Source: Sphingomonadales bacterium UBA656
GTDB lineage: Bacteria > Pseudomonadota > Alphaproteobacteria > Sphingomonadales > Sphingomonadaceae
DNA: 64,000 nucleotides
Assembly (NCBI GenBank): GCA_002299895.1
Contig: DBOC01000002.1
Coordinates: 173,100 to 237,099 of the forward strand
Reading direction: 5' to 3'
The notes beneath the pieces are model-generated. The model did not search any database. It worked only from the letters and a program-made list of their open reading frames with translations, and was not told the origin of the DNA. Shown piece after piece: positions 42,162 through 51,365 of the stretch. A program made the position numbers and the translations under genes. Numbering within the stretch: position 1 is the stretch's first letter; each line of letters starts with the position of its first letter.

Positions 42162-42390
42162 ATATGGCGTCCTTTCATTCTTTCCCCGAAAATGCCGAAA
42201 CAAAAACGGGTCAAATTAAGCGGTCAAACAGTCGCGTCCAAACAGATTTGGCAGCAACCTCCCGCACGGGTTCTTCTGATTCTCATCAGGAGAGGGGGCG
42301 AATAAGTGAAATGCGCCGGAAAAGCAAGCCGAGCCTATAGCTGGGCTAATTGCCGACATCCATGTCCACTCCCATGAAGGGAGCGGATCA

Positions 42391-42927
42391 TCACTTAATC
42401 AATTCAACTTCTTCAAAGTCCAGCTCGACCGGCGTTGCGCGGCCAAAGATGCTGACCGATACCTTCACGCGATTCTTGTCGAAGTCGAGTTCTTCGACCA
42501 AGCCGTTGAAGCTTGCAAATGGTCCGCCAAGCACCTTGACCTGATCACCAATTTCATAGTCGACCGACACGCGCTTCTTCGGCGCTGCTTCGAGTTCTTG
42601 TTTGGTATTGAGGATGCGGGCAGCTTCAGCTTCGGTGATCGGCTGCGGCTTGTTACCCGCGCCCAGAAATCCCGTAACCTTTGGCGTGTTTTTGACCAAG
42701 TGATACACATCATCATTCATGTTCAGCTTTGCCAGAACATAGCCGGGGAAGAATTTGCGCTCGGCCTTGATCTTCTTGCCGCGACGCACTTCGGTCACTT
42801 GTTCGGTCGGAACCTCTACAGCTTCAACCAATTGCGAAAGGCCGATGCGCTCGGCCTCTGCCAGAATCTGGTCACGGACCTTGTTTTCAAAGCCCGAATA
42901 AGCGTGAATGATGTACCAGCGTGCCAT
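42391..42927 (-). CDS. nusG: Transcription termination/antitermination protein NusG
   Basis: 178 residues. N-terminal NGN domain begins MARWYIIHAYSGFENKVRDQI and binds RNA polymerase. The C-terminal KOW domain contains DQVKVLGGPFASFNGLVEELD and contacts Rho or S10. It follows secE by 39 bases on the same strand. Confidence 0.98.
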   Translation of the reverse strand: MARWYIIHAYSGFENKVRDQILAEAERIGLSQLVEAVEVPTEQVTEVRRGKKIKAERKFFPGYVLAKLNMNDDVYHLVKNTPKVTGFLGAGNKPQPITEAEAARILNTKQELEAAPKKRVSVDYEIGDQVKVLGGPFASFNGLVEELDFDKNRVKVSVSIFGRATPVELDFEEVELIK

Positions 42928-42966
42928 AATTATTTCTTTTCCTAAAACTCTTTAAAGGGGCTGTTT

Positions 42967-43167
42967 TTAGCCTTCTGCGAGCGCGAGCAGTCCCTTTACA
43001 ATTGCGGCAAATACCGCGTCGACGCCTAAAAAGAAGACGGCAAGGATGATTGTCATGATCAACACCATGATCGCGGTCTGCACGGTTTCCTGCCTTGTCG
43101 GCCAAACTACCTTGCCGACTTCGGTCCGCACCTGACGGATGAATTCACCGGGGCTATTCTTTGCCAT
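42967..43167 (-). CDS. secE: Preprotein translocase subunit SecE
   Basis: 66 residues, the short single-span form. The amphipathic segment EFIRQVRTEVGKVVWPTRQET is the conserved SecE cytoplasmic motif and is followed by one membrane helix (AIMVLIMTIILAVFFLGVDAVFAAIV). It clamps SecY in the translocon. The 230-base gap upstream, shared with the divergent DUF808 gene, must hold the operon promoter. Confidence 0.96.
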   Translation of the reverse strand: MAKNSPGEFIRQVRTEVGKVVWPTRQETVQTAIMVLIMTIILAVFFLGVDAVFAAIVKGLLALAEG

Positions 43168-43397
43168 ATCGTTTCTTCCTGTTCGATCCCGAGGATAGCC
43201 GCCAGCGCTCCGACCGGCGGGTCGAGAGCGATATAGGTTCCTATTTCGGAAAGACTAGGTCTTTAGCGATGGATTCGGCCTGAGGCAAGTATGTTTAAGA
43301 AGGCCCGTTGGCCATATGCACGATGTTGAAGTGCCTTGAACTATCGGACTTTTGGGCTATCTCCGGAAAGCCCAATCGTACCAAGGAACCATCCCAA

Positions 43398-44303
43398 ATG
43401 CCATCCGGTCTTGCTGCTTTACTCGACGACATCGCCACCATTGCAAAGGTGGCGGCGGCTTCTGTGGATGATGTCGCGGCCGCAGCGGGCAAGGCGGGAA
43501 GCAAAGCCGCAGGGGTTGTCATCGACGATACAGCCGTGACGCCGCAATATGTCACAGGCTTTACCCCCGACCGCGAATTGCCGATTATTTGGCGCATCGC
43601 CAAGGGCTCATTCTTCAACAAGTTGGTGATCATCTTGCCCGTGGCGTTGCTTTTGAGCCTGTTTTTGCCATGGGCAATCACACCAATTCTGATGCTCGGT
43701 GGCGCTTATTTATGTTTTGAAGGCGCGGAAAAAGTGTGGGAAAAAATCGCGCCGCATGAAGAAGAGAATCTGCTGGAGGAACTGGCAGAGCTGACCAGCA
43801 GCGAACATGAAGCGGCGATGGTGAAAGGCGCTGTGCGCACCGATTTCATCCTGTCCGCCGAAATCATGGCGATTGCCCTCAATGAAGTGAAAAGCCTTGC
43901 AGCGAATTCTATTTGGTTGGAGGCAGGGACATTGGCTGCTGTCGCCATCATGGTCACCATCGGTGTCTATGGCGTCGTTGGCCTGATCGTGAAAATGGAC
44001 GATATCGGATTGAAGTTGGCCGGGCGCGAAAATGGCGCTTCACAAGCCATTGGCCGCGGCTTGGTTAAGGGCATGCCCAAATTGCTGGCGGCCTTGTCTA
44101 CCATCGGCACTGCCGCCATGCTGTGGGTGGGCGGCCAGATCATCGTCCATGGCTTTGGCATTCATCCAGCGGAGTTTCTCGGCCTTTATGAAGGCGCTTT
44201 GGCGTGGGTCGCGGATGCGGCGATGAGCGGCGTCGTCGGCCTTGCCATAGGTGCGGTGATTGTGTGGGTGTATCACATGGTTACCAAGCGCAAGGCGCAT
44301 TGA
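43398..44303 (+). CDS. DUF808 family membrane protein (YedI-like)
   Basis: 301 residues from ATG at 43398, where family members begin (MPSGLAALLDDIATIAKVAAASVDDVA), with AAGGAA upstream; the frame from 43308 is unsupported. An Ala-rich N-terminal helical segment leads to several hydrophobic segments, KLVIILPVALLLSLFLPWA and LGGAYLCFEGAEKVWEK being diagnostic. The E. coli homologue YedI has no firm function. It is on the plus strand, lying between tRNA-Trp and secE, where most bacteria have no gene. Confidence 0.9.
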   Translation: MPSGLAALLDDIATIAKVAAASVDDVAAAAGKAGSKAAGVVIDDTAVTPQYVTGFTPDRELPIIWRIAKGSFFNKLVIILPVALLLSLFLPWAITPILMLGGAYLCFEGAEKVWEKIAPHEEENLLEELAELTSSEHEAAMVKGAVRTDFILSAEIMAIALNEVKSLAANSIWLEAGTLAAVAIMVTIGVYGVVGLIVKMDDIGLKLAGRENGASQAIGRGLVKGMPKLLAALSTIGTAAMLWVGGQIIVHGFGIHPAEFLGLYEGALAWVADAAMSGVVGLAIGAVIVWVYHMVTKRKAH

Positions 44304-44340
44304 ACCCTACCCAGTCACCATTTCTAACGATTTAAGAAAA

Positions 44341-44416
44341 TGGCAGGAGTTGGGGGACTCGAACCCACGACCCTCGGTTTTGGAGACCGATGCTCTACCA
44401 ACTGAGCTAAACTCCT
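44341..44416 (-). tRNA. tRNA-Trp (anticodon CCA), CCA encoded
   Basis: 76 bases on the minus strand: acceptor AGGAGTT/AACTCCT with G73 and an encoded CCA, D arm TAGCTCAGTTGGTAGAGCA, anticodon stem TCGGT/ACCGA around CTCCAAA, T arm GTGGGTTCGAGTCCCCC. tRNA-Trp directly upstream of secE is a widespread arrangement; here the DUF808 gene intervenes. Confidence 0.96.
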
Positions 44417-44461
44417 GCACTTCGCGTTCAGCGAAGAAGGGTGCCCTTAACCCCGATATGC

Positions 44462-44499
44462 GAACGGGGCAAGTCTGCTTTCGCAAACCCGCCCCGTTC
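44462..44499 (-). terminator. Hairpin downstream of TonB receptor gene
   Basis: GAACGGGGC (44462-44470) and GCCCCGTTC (44491-44499) form a perfect 9-base-pair stem with a 20-base loop, 21 bases past the receptor stop. There is no T tract, so termination is probable but not certain. Confidence 0.45.
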
Positions 44500-44519
44500 T
44501 TAGTGCATATTCTTTGAAT

Positions 44520-46862
44520 TTAGAACTTGAACCCAGCTTCAATGCCCCAGACGCGGGGTTCGTTGACGAAGCCGGTCAGGTTGTTGAAGTCGATACCGCC
44601 GACAGCCGAGGTATCCTTGGTGATATTGCGGACGAAAGCCGAAATATCGAATGCATCTGTTTTATAGCCAACGCGCAAGCCGCCTTCAAGCATATGCTTG
44701 TCTTGGAATTCAACCGATTCATACAGGAAGAAGTTGATCTTCGAACGATAGGCCCAGTCGGTGAAGGCATAGACTTCGCCATTTCCAACAGGAACGCCAT
44801 AGCGTGCGGTCCAGTTGGCGATCCATTTGGGGCTCTGCGGCAGACTGTTGCCATCGATGTTGACGATAGCAGCGGAGAAAGGCGCTGCGGCAACGACGAT
44901 TGGGTCAAGCGGGGTGCACAAGGACACATTCGGGAATGTATCAACGCGCGTTGCGCCGCAGGCTGCGGTGGTCAGGCCCGTATCCTGAATGCTGGTGTTG
45001 TTGTAGCTTAGGCCAGCGGTCAGCAACAATTGCGGCACTGGTTTGAATTCTACATCTGCTTCAAAACCATAGCCACGGACCATGTCGGCATTGATCAAGC
45101 GGTTGGCGTTTACGCCGCCGCCAACTGCCGTCAATTGCGCATCTTTCAGCTCATAATAAAAGCCGTTGACGTTGAAACGGGCACGTCCATCGAGCAAGGT
45201 CGACTTGATGCCGCTTTCATAGGAGGTGATAGTTTCCGACTTGCCAACCGTTACGCCGCTTTCCAAAGGAGTCGCAGTTGCTGGCGGGAACAGAATGCGG
45301 CCCTGAATCGATGGCGCGCGGTAGCCACGGGCAACGCGGGCGTAGAGATTTACATCATCGGAGGCTGCATAAGTCCCGCTCAGATCCCATGTCAGGTTGT
45401 TGTCGCTGACATCACGGCGCACCGTGCCAAGCGGGTTTTGCAGGAAAGCAGGGAACTGGCTATCCTTGCTACGTACGGCGACAAAGTCACGCTTGTCATC
45501 ATTATAACGCAGGCCGCCAGTGATGCTCAACTGATCGCTCAGTTGATAGGTCATCGAGCCGAACAGGCCATAAGCCTTGCTGTTCTGAACCTGCGAGACA
45601 AAGATGTTGACGCCATCTACCGCATTATTCGGATCACCCAAGGTTGAGTAATTTTCCGAAACGATCTTCAAATCTTCGTCAAAATAGAAGACGCCGGCCT
45701 GATAACTCAAGGGGCCGTCATTGTTGCTCGCGATACGGAATTCTTGCGTGAACTGCTTCAGATTTGGCACGCTGTCGCGCGTTTCGGCAGTGAATGGAAT
45801 TTCGCCTGGACCATAAAGGTTGCGTGGCAAGAAGTTTGCGCCAAAGCCGCCGTCGACGTCACCAACCGAAGTTGCATCACCTTCCCAATAGCTGGTGACC
45901 GAAATGAGCGACACAGGGCCAGCGTCATAGGTCATACGTGCGGACATATTCTGCGTGTCGACGCGTTGCTCGTTCTTGCCGTCGGTCGATACGCGATACC
46001 GGTTATAGTTGGCGTTCAGGCCTGCTTGCCCGCGTGTGAACACATTGGCGCGGAACACACGTGCCGTACCATCCAACGAACGGAACTGACCCGTCAACAA
46101 AATGTCGAAAACATCGCTTGGCTTGATCAGGAACTGAACGCGCGCGGCATATTCCTTATAGCCTTCAAAGGCGTCCTTTGTGGTCTTGGCAGGCACAACA
46201 TTATCGACATAATCGTCTTGGCGTTGGTACATGCCCGACACGCGGACGCTGACTTTTTCGCCTAATGGACCGCCAAAAGCGCCTTCGACGTTGACTGCGT
46301 TAAAGCGGCCATAGGAAATCTTGCCGTAACCACCAGCAACATCGCTTGGCTTCACGCTGTCGAACTTGACGATACCGGCGGTGGTGTTGCGGCCAAACAA
46401 GGTGCCTTGTGGTCCACGCAATACTTCGACGCGCTCCATGTCAAAAATAGGGAAGCCCTTGAGAATAGGGTTTTCCAGGACGACATCATCATAGATCAAG
46501 CTGACAGGTTGCGATGCGTTGAAGTCAAAGTCGGTGTTGCCAAGGCCGCGAATATAGAAACGCGGGAAGGTACGACCAAAGGAGGATTCCACCAACAAGC
46601 TTGGTACGCGACCTGACATTCCACGAATATCGACGCCACCTGCGGTAAGTGCGCCAAGCTGGTCTCCGCTAACAGCGGTAACGGACAATGGCACGTCCTG
46701 CAGATTTTCTTCGCGACGCTGTGCAGTAACAACGATTTCACCCAAAGCCGCACTGTTTTGAGCGGTTTCGTCCTGCGCAAAAGCGGCAGGTGCAATGAAA
46801 ATGCTAGTAGTAGCTACCGCGATAGCGGCGCTAGATGCCAACAGTGAGCGTATCGAACGCAT
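44520..46862 (-). CDS. TonB-dependent outer-membrane receptor
   Basis: 780 residues from ATG at 46862 with AAGGAG upstream; the 49 extra codons of the open frame are rejected. Signal peptide ends at FIAPAAFAQ. The TonB box region is GEIVVTAQRREENLQDVPLSV. The plug contains FYIRGLGNTD, SLIYDDVVLENPILKG and EVLRGPQGTLFGRNTTAG. A 22-stranded barrel is expected, ending in the outer-membrane signature GIEAGFKF. Substrate unknown; this clade is abundant in sphingomonads. No transport or regulatory partner (FecIR type) is adjacent. Confidence 0.93.
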   Translation of the reverse strand: MRSIRSLLASSAAIAVATTSIFIAPAAFAQDETAQNSAALGEIVVTAQRREENLQDVPLSVTAVSGDQLGALTAGGVDIRGMSGRVPSLLVESSFGRTFPRFYIRGLGNTDFDFNASQPVSLIYDDVVLENPILKGFPIFDMERVEVLRGPQGTLFGRNTTAGIVKFDSVKPSDVAGGYGKISYGRFNAVNVEGAFGGPLGEKVSVRVSGMYQRQDDYVDNVVPAKTTKDAFEGYKEYAARVQFLIKPSDVFDILLTGQFRSLDGTARVFRANVFTRGQAGLNANYNRYRVSTDGKNEQRVDTQNMSARMTYDAGPVSLISVTSYWEGDATSVGDVDGGFGANFLPRNLYGPGEIPFTAETRDSVPNLKQFTQEFRIASNNDGPLSYQAGVFYFDEDLKIVSENYSTLGDPNNAVDGVNIFVSQVQNSKAYGLFGSMTYQLSDQLSITGGLRYNDDKRDFVAVRSKDSQFPAFLQNPLGTVRRDVSDNNLTWDLSGTYAASDDVNLYARVARGYRAPSIQGRILFPPATATPLESGVTVGKSETITSYESGIKSTLLDGRARFNVNGFYYELKDAQLTAVGGGVNANRLINADMVRGYGFEADVEFKPVPQLLLTAGLSYNNTSIQDTGLTTAACGATRVDTFPNVSLCTPLDPIVVAAAPFSAAIVNIDGNSLPQSPKWIANWTARYGVPVGNGEVYAFTDWAYRSKINFFLYESVEFQDKHMLEGGLRVGYKTDAFDISAFVRNITKDTSAVGGIDFNNLTGFVNEPRVWGIEAGFKF

Positions 46863-47016
46863 AAATTTCTCCTTGATGTGATGAATGCAGGAGCCGGTAT
46901 CTATGTCGCGCTCCTTATACTCGACTGCGCGTTTACAAGGCTCGGTCATAGAATCAACATTGCTTTGCAACAAAAGTGCAATTTTGCGGAAACTGTTGCG
47001 TTTAGGCACTGCGGAA

Positions 47017-48390
47017 CTAGAAACTCATCTCGTCATAGACGCGCGACACATCGCCGCCCCATACGCCGCGATATTTCTCCAATAACACTTCCGAAACGGT
47101 TTTGCCGCTGGCGACGATTTCGCGCAACGGGTCGAGATATCCGGTTTCATTGTCACCGCTGGCGTTTAAGCAATTGCGCGCAGCCAAGCCGGATGACGAT
47201 ATGTCGAGGATGCGTCCCGCCAAATCCAACAACTTGCCGCCGCCGGGTATATCCGCTTTCAGGCCTTGTGCGGGCACGGCGTTACGCAACGCCTCGCGCT
47301 CTTCCATCGTCCAATGCTTTACCTCGTCCCATGCGGCATCGAGCGCATTTTGGTCATAGAGCAAGCCGACCCAGAAAGCCGGCAAGGCGCAGATTCGATT
47401 CCATGGGCCACCATCGGCACCGCGCATTTCGAGGAAGCTTTTCAACCGCACTTCGGGAAAGGCGGTGGACATATGATCTTCCCAGTCGCTGACCGTCGGC
47501 TTTTCGCCTGGCAACACCGACAATTCACCCTTTAGGAAGTCGCGGAAATCAAGGCCCGACGCATCGATATATTTGCCGTCGCGATAGACGAAATACATCG
47601 GCACTTTCAGCATATAATCGACATATTGTTCATAGCCAAAATTGGCGTCGAACACGAAAGGCAACATGCCGGTGCGTTGCGGATCGGTGTCGGACCAGAT
47701 ATGGCTACGGTAAGACAAAAATCCGTTTGGCTTGCCTTCCAAAAACGGCGAATTGGCAAATAATGCAGTGGCAAGAGGCTGCAGCGCCAGCGATGTCCGG
47801 AACTTATGCGCCATGTCGGCTTCACTCGAATAATCGAGATTAACCTGTATCGTGCAGGTGCGCAGCATCATGTCGAGACCCATGCTGCCAACACGCGGCA
47901 TATGGCGCAGCATGATGTCATAACGGCCCTTGGGCATGATCGGCAGTTCCGCGCGCGTCTTATCGGGCCAGAGGCCAAGGCCCAGAAAGCCGGTATTGGT
48001 CTTGTCGCCAATCGCCTTGACCTGTTTCAAATGCCGGCCGGTTTCGGCGCAGGTTTGATGCAAATTTTCCAAAGGCGCGCCGGATAGTTCAAGTTGCCCG
48101 GCGGGTTCGAGGCTGACAGTGCCGTCGGCGCCGCTCATCGCAATAACCTTGCCATTTTCGTATATCGGTTCCCAACCGAATTCGGTTAGCGCCATTAAAA
48201 GGTCATGAATACCGCCAGGTTCATCATAAGATGGGGCATGATGGTCGGCGCGATTATACACGAATTTTTCGTGCTCGGTGCCAATGCGCCAGCGGTCCTT
48301 GGGCTTTTCGCCCTTGGCAATGGCGGCGACCAATTGATCGCGCGTTTCGATCACGGGATCTATACGGCTTGAAACGGTTTTTGTGCTCAT
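47017..48390 (-). CDS. gshA: Glutamate-cysteine ligase, plant/alphaproteobacterial type
   Basis: 457 residues. It makes gamma-glutamylcysteine, the first step of glutathione synthesis. The GCS2-type fold is recognisable from WRIGTEHEKFVYN, DGTVSLEPAGQLELSGAPLENLH, MLRTCTIQVNLDYSSEADM, LFANSPFLEGKPNGFLSYRSHIW and FLEMRGADGGPWNRICALPAFWVGLLY. It is the alphaproteobacterial/plant form rather than the E. coli form. Single gene; glutathione synthetase is not in the window. Confidence 0.94.
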   Translation of the reverse strand: MSTKTVSSRIDPVIETRDQLVAAIAKGEKPKDRWRIGTEHEKFVYNRADHHAPSYDEPGGIHDLLMALTEFGWEPIYENGKVIAMSGADGTVSLEPAGQLELSGAPLENLHQTCAETGRHLKQVKAIGDKTNTGFLGLGLWPDKTRAELPIMPKGRYDIMLRHMPRVGSMGLDMMLRTCTIQVNLDYSSEADMAHKFRTSLALQPLATALFANSPFLEGKPNGFLSYRSHIWSDTDPQRTGMLPFVFDANFGYEQYVDYMLKVPMYFVYRDGKYIDASGLDFRDFLKGELSVLPGEKPTVSDWEDHMSTAFPEVRLKSFLEMRGADGGPWNRICALPAFWVGLLYDQNALDAAWDEVKHWTMEEREALRNAVPAQGLKADIPGGGKLLDLAGRILDISSSGLAARNCLNASGDNETGYLDPLREIVASGKTVSEVLLEKYRGVWGGDVSRVYDEMSF

Positions 48391-48479
48391 CGCGGGGGTT
48401 TAGAAATGTCGTGGCGATATTGCCAGTAGATTAATGTTATCCTGTTATGCAGTATTGCACGCGTAGGTCGCGGCCTCCG

Positions 48480-49223
48480 TTAAGCGGACCAATCTCCATT
48501 CTTTGCCATCCAGATAGAAATCGCTGATATGGAGGCAGTGTCAGCCCGCAATATTCTTGGGCCAAGCGAAACGGGGCGGGCATTAGGATGCGCGCGAATA
48601 GAGGCATTTTCGCCATCGGTGAAGCCGCCTTCGGGGCCAATCAATATCGCGGCTGGCTCAGGACTTATGGCCTCCAAAAACGGCGCGCCACCGCGTTCGT
48701 CGCAGAAATATAAGGTGCGCTCGGCAGGCCAGTCCTTCAACAGTGCTTCCAGTTTCGTCAGCGGCGATATGTACGGCAAAGCGGTGCGTTCGCATTGCTC
48801 AGCTGCTTCAATCATGTGGGCACGCAGGCGGTCATCTTTAACCTTATCCACGACGCAGCGCGCGGTTAGCACCGGTACAAAGCGCGCGACGCCCAGTTCG
48901 CACGCTTTTTCCGCGATCCAGTCGAAGCGGTCTTTTTTAACCAGCGCTTGGGCGATCCATAGATCGGGTGTGGTTTCGCGCGCACGCAATTTTGATTCAA
49001 CCGTCAGATCAAGATCACGCTTGCTGACGCGTGCAACGGTGGCAAGATATTCGCCCGAAATGTTATCGAACAATTTGACCGGCGCGCCTTCTTTAAGGCG
49101 CATAACACCTAAGAGATAATGCGCGCTATTGCCCGCGATGTTCAGCGTCGCGCCAAGTTCCAGCGGTTGTTCGACAAACAAGCGCGGCGTTGATTTTGGA
49201 GGCCAGGCGGGTTTTGCGGGCAT
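48480..49223 (-). CDS. rsmE: 16S rRNA (uracil-1498-N3)-methyltransferase
   Basis: 247 residues from ATG at 49223; ATG at 49259 adds 12 residues and cannot be excluded. An N-terminal PUA-like part (RLFVEQPLELGATLNIAGNSAHYLLGVMRL) precedes a SPOUT methyltransferase with IGPEGGFTDGE and SLGPRILRADTA, which build the trefoil knot and SAM pocket. It methylates U1498 in helix 44. Divergent from ubiA. Confidence 0.93.
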   Translation of the reverse strand: MPAKPAWPPKSTPRLFVEQPLELGATLNIAGNSAHYLLGVMRLKEGAPVKLFDNISGEYLATVARVSKRDLDLTVESKLRARETTPDLWIAQALVKKDRFDWIAEKACELGVARFVPVLTARCVVDKVKDDRLRAHMIEAAEQCERTALPYISPLTKLEALLKDWPAERTLYFCDERGGAPFLEAISPEPAAILIGPEGGFTDGENASIRAHPNARPVSLGPRILRADTASISAISIWMAKNGDWSA

Positions 49224-49325
49224 GGCCCCGCGTCTAACCGCAAAAGCAGGCGGCGTCATCTATCAAGTTGCGCGTCCTAAACTTCGCAGATGACGCGCCG
49301 GATAATTTTTGGCAGGGCCATACAT

Positions 49326-50237
49326 ATGTCTTCGAAACTTGTCCCCGATAGCGAATATACCGGCATCATTGCCCTATTGCCGGTCAAGCTGCGGGCGCTT
49401 GTGCTTTTGGCGCGGTTGGACCGCCCCATTGGCTGGTGGCTGTTGTTCTGGCCCTGTATATTTGGCTTGGCGCTTTCGGGCGGGCTTGTTCCACGCTGGG
49501 ACCTTGCGTTGTGGATGCTGCTTGGCGCGATTGTGATGCGCGGGGCAGGGTGCGTGTATAATGATATTGTCGACCGCAATCTGGACGCGCAAGTGGCGCG
49601 CACGGCATCGCGGCCATTACCAAGCGGCGATGTCAGCGTGCGTGGCGCATGGGCTTTTCTGCTTGGCTTATGCGCGCTTGGCCTGCTGGTGCTGTTCCAG
49701 CTTCGGTGGGAGGCGCAGATTGTCGCTTTAAGCAGCATCCTTCTGGTCGCGGCTTATCCATTTATGAAACGCATAACATGGTGGCCGCAATTATGGCTTG
49801 GTCTGGTGTTCAGCTGGGGTGCGTTGGTCGGCTGGATAGCCATCAGCGGGCAGGGCGCTGCGGCGATGTTCTGCCTCTATGCGGGTACGATATTTTGGGT
49901 CGTTGGCTATGACACCATATACGCGATGCAGGACCGCGAGGATGATGCCTTGGTCGGGATTAAATCGAGCGCCTTGCGACTGGGTGGCAGCGTCCGACTT
50001 GGCGTTGCGGCATTTTATGTTTTGACTATTCTTGGTTGGGGCATGGCAATCTGGAGCGTGCGGCCCGAAAAACAGGCGCTTATTGCGTTGCTTCCGGTTG
50101 CTTTTCATTTGGGGATGCAAGTCGTTTCGCTAAAATCCGATGGCAGCAACGCGCTTGGCCATTTTCGTTCAAACCGCGTGGCAGGGTTACTAGCCGCGCT
50201 TGCCTTTTTGGTCGTTGGTGCGGCCGGACAATATTAG
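49326..50237 (+). CDS. ubiA: 4-hydroxybenzoate polyprenyltransferase
   Basis: 303 residues from ATG at 49326; ATG at 49290 is possible. About nine membrane segments with the two aspartate motifs: NDIVDRNLDAQVARTASRPLPSG (near 88) and YDTIYAMQDREDDALVGIKSSA (near 198), which bind prenyl diphosphate through magnesium. It attaches the polyprenyl tail in ubiquinone synthesis. The pattern matches UbiA rather than heme O synthase. An aldo/keto reductase follows 12 bases later on the same strand. Confidence 0.95.
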   Translation: MSSKLVPDSEYTGIIALLPVKLRALVLLARLDRPIGWWLLFWPCIFGLALSGGLVPRWDLALWMLLGAIVMRGAGCVYNDIVDRNLDAQVARTASRPLPSGDVSVRGAWAFLLGLCALGLLVLFQLRWEAQIVALSSILLVAAYPFMKRITWWPQLWLGLVFSWGALVGWIAISGQGAAAMFCLYAGTIFWVVGYDTIYAMQDREDDALVGIKSSALRLGGSVRLGVAAFYVLTILGWGMAIWSVRPEKQALIALLPVAFHLGMQVVSLKSDGSNALGHFRSNRVAGLLAALAFLVVGAAGQY

Positions 50238-50249
50238 GAGGAAAACAAT

Positions 50250-51269
50250 ATGGAACATCGTCGCATCGGCAAAAGCGCCATTTATGTGTCCGATATCTGC
50301 ATGGGCACCATGACCTTTGGGTCGCAAACCGATGAGGCCGAGGCGCACCGCATTCTCGACAAATGTTTGGACGCTGGCATCAACTTTTTCGACACGGCAG
50401 AGGGCTATCCCGTGCCGCCCGACATCAAATGGGTTGGCCGCACGGAGGATATTGTCGGCCGCTGGATGAAGGGCAAGAACCGCGATGCCATCATCATGGC
50501 AACCAAGGTTTCGGGTCCAAGCCATACGTGGTTCAAGTCGCCCAAGCGCGGCGGCATGACCACGCTAGATCGGCACAATATCATTACCGCGGTTGAGGAA
50601 AGCCTGCGCCGATTGCAGACCGATTATATCGACCTGTATCAAACGCATTGGCCCGACCATGGCCTTGCCTATGATGAGACAATGGAGGTGCTCGACGAAC
50701 TGGTCCGCTCCGGCAAGGTCCGCGTCTTGGGTTGTTCGAATGAGACCAGCTATGGCCTGATGAAGTCGCTTGCGACGTCCGAGCGGTTGGGCACGGCGCG
50801 CTATCACAGCATCCAGAATAATTTTTCGATCAACAACCGCCGTTTTGAAGATGAGCTGAAACAAGTCTGTCGACAAGAAGGCGTGTCGTTACTGCCTTAT
50901 TCGCCTTTGGGTGGTGGCGTGCTGTCGGGCAAATATCTCGACGGCGCACGCCCCGAAGGCGCGCGTTTCTCGCGTTATCTGGAAATGGCCGGGTCGCGTC
51001 AGGTCGACATGGCGCAACGCTTCGCCGGCCCCCGTGCGCTCGAAAGCACGATGCGGATTGTCGAGATTGCCAAGGAAGCTGGCATGTCGCCCGTTACGTT
51101 GGCAACCGCGTGGTCGAAGCAGCATGACTTTGTTGCTTCCACCATTGTGGGCGTGAGCAAGGAAGAGCAACTGGGCGACATCTTCGCCGCGATTGACCTG
51201 AAATTAAGCGATGACGTTATGACCGCGGTGCACAAGGTGACCAAAGAAATATTGTACCCGATGGGGTGA
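50250..51269 (+). CDS. Aldo/keto reductase
   Basis: 339 residues, preceded by AGGAGG. The catalytic tetrad is visible: Asp in FFDTAEGY, Tyr in the same segment, Lys in IIMATKVSG and His in LYQTHWPD. The NADP-binding C-terminal part contains STIVGVSKEEQL. The form resembles the Tas/YajO group (AKR family with VRSGKVRVLGCSNE). Substrate unknown; probably cotranscribed with ubiA. Confidence 0.93.
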   Translation: MEHRRIGKSAIYVSDICMGTMTFGSQTDEAEAHRILDKCLDAGINFFDTAEGYPVPPDIKWVGRTEDIVGRWMKGKNRDAIIMATKVSGPSHTWFKSPKRGGMTTLDRHNIITAVEESLRRLQTDYIDLYQTHWPDHGLAYDETMEVLDELVRSGKVRVLGCSNETSYGLMKSLATSERLGTARYHSIQNNFSINNRRFEDELKQVCRQEGVSLLPYSPLGGGVLSGKYLDGARPEGARFSRYLEMAGSRQVDMAQRFAGPRALESTMRIVEIAKEAGMSPVTLATAWSKQHDFVASTIVGVSKEEQLGDIFAAIDLKLSDDVMTAVHKVTKEILYPMG

Positions 51270-51365
51270 GGGGGACTGATCGCAGCAGCCTTCGCTGCTG
51301 CGACGGTGCTTTTGCTAAACGGGTTGCTTCGGGGATGATGGAGAGGCGAAATCCGTTCTTCCCCC

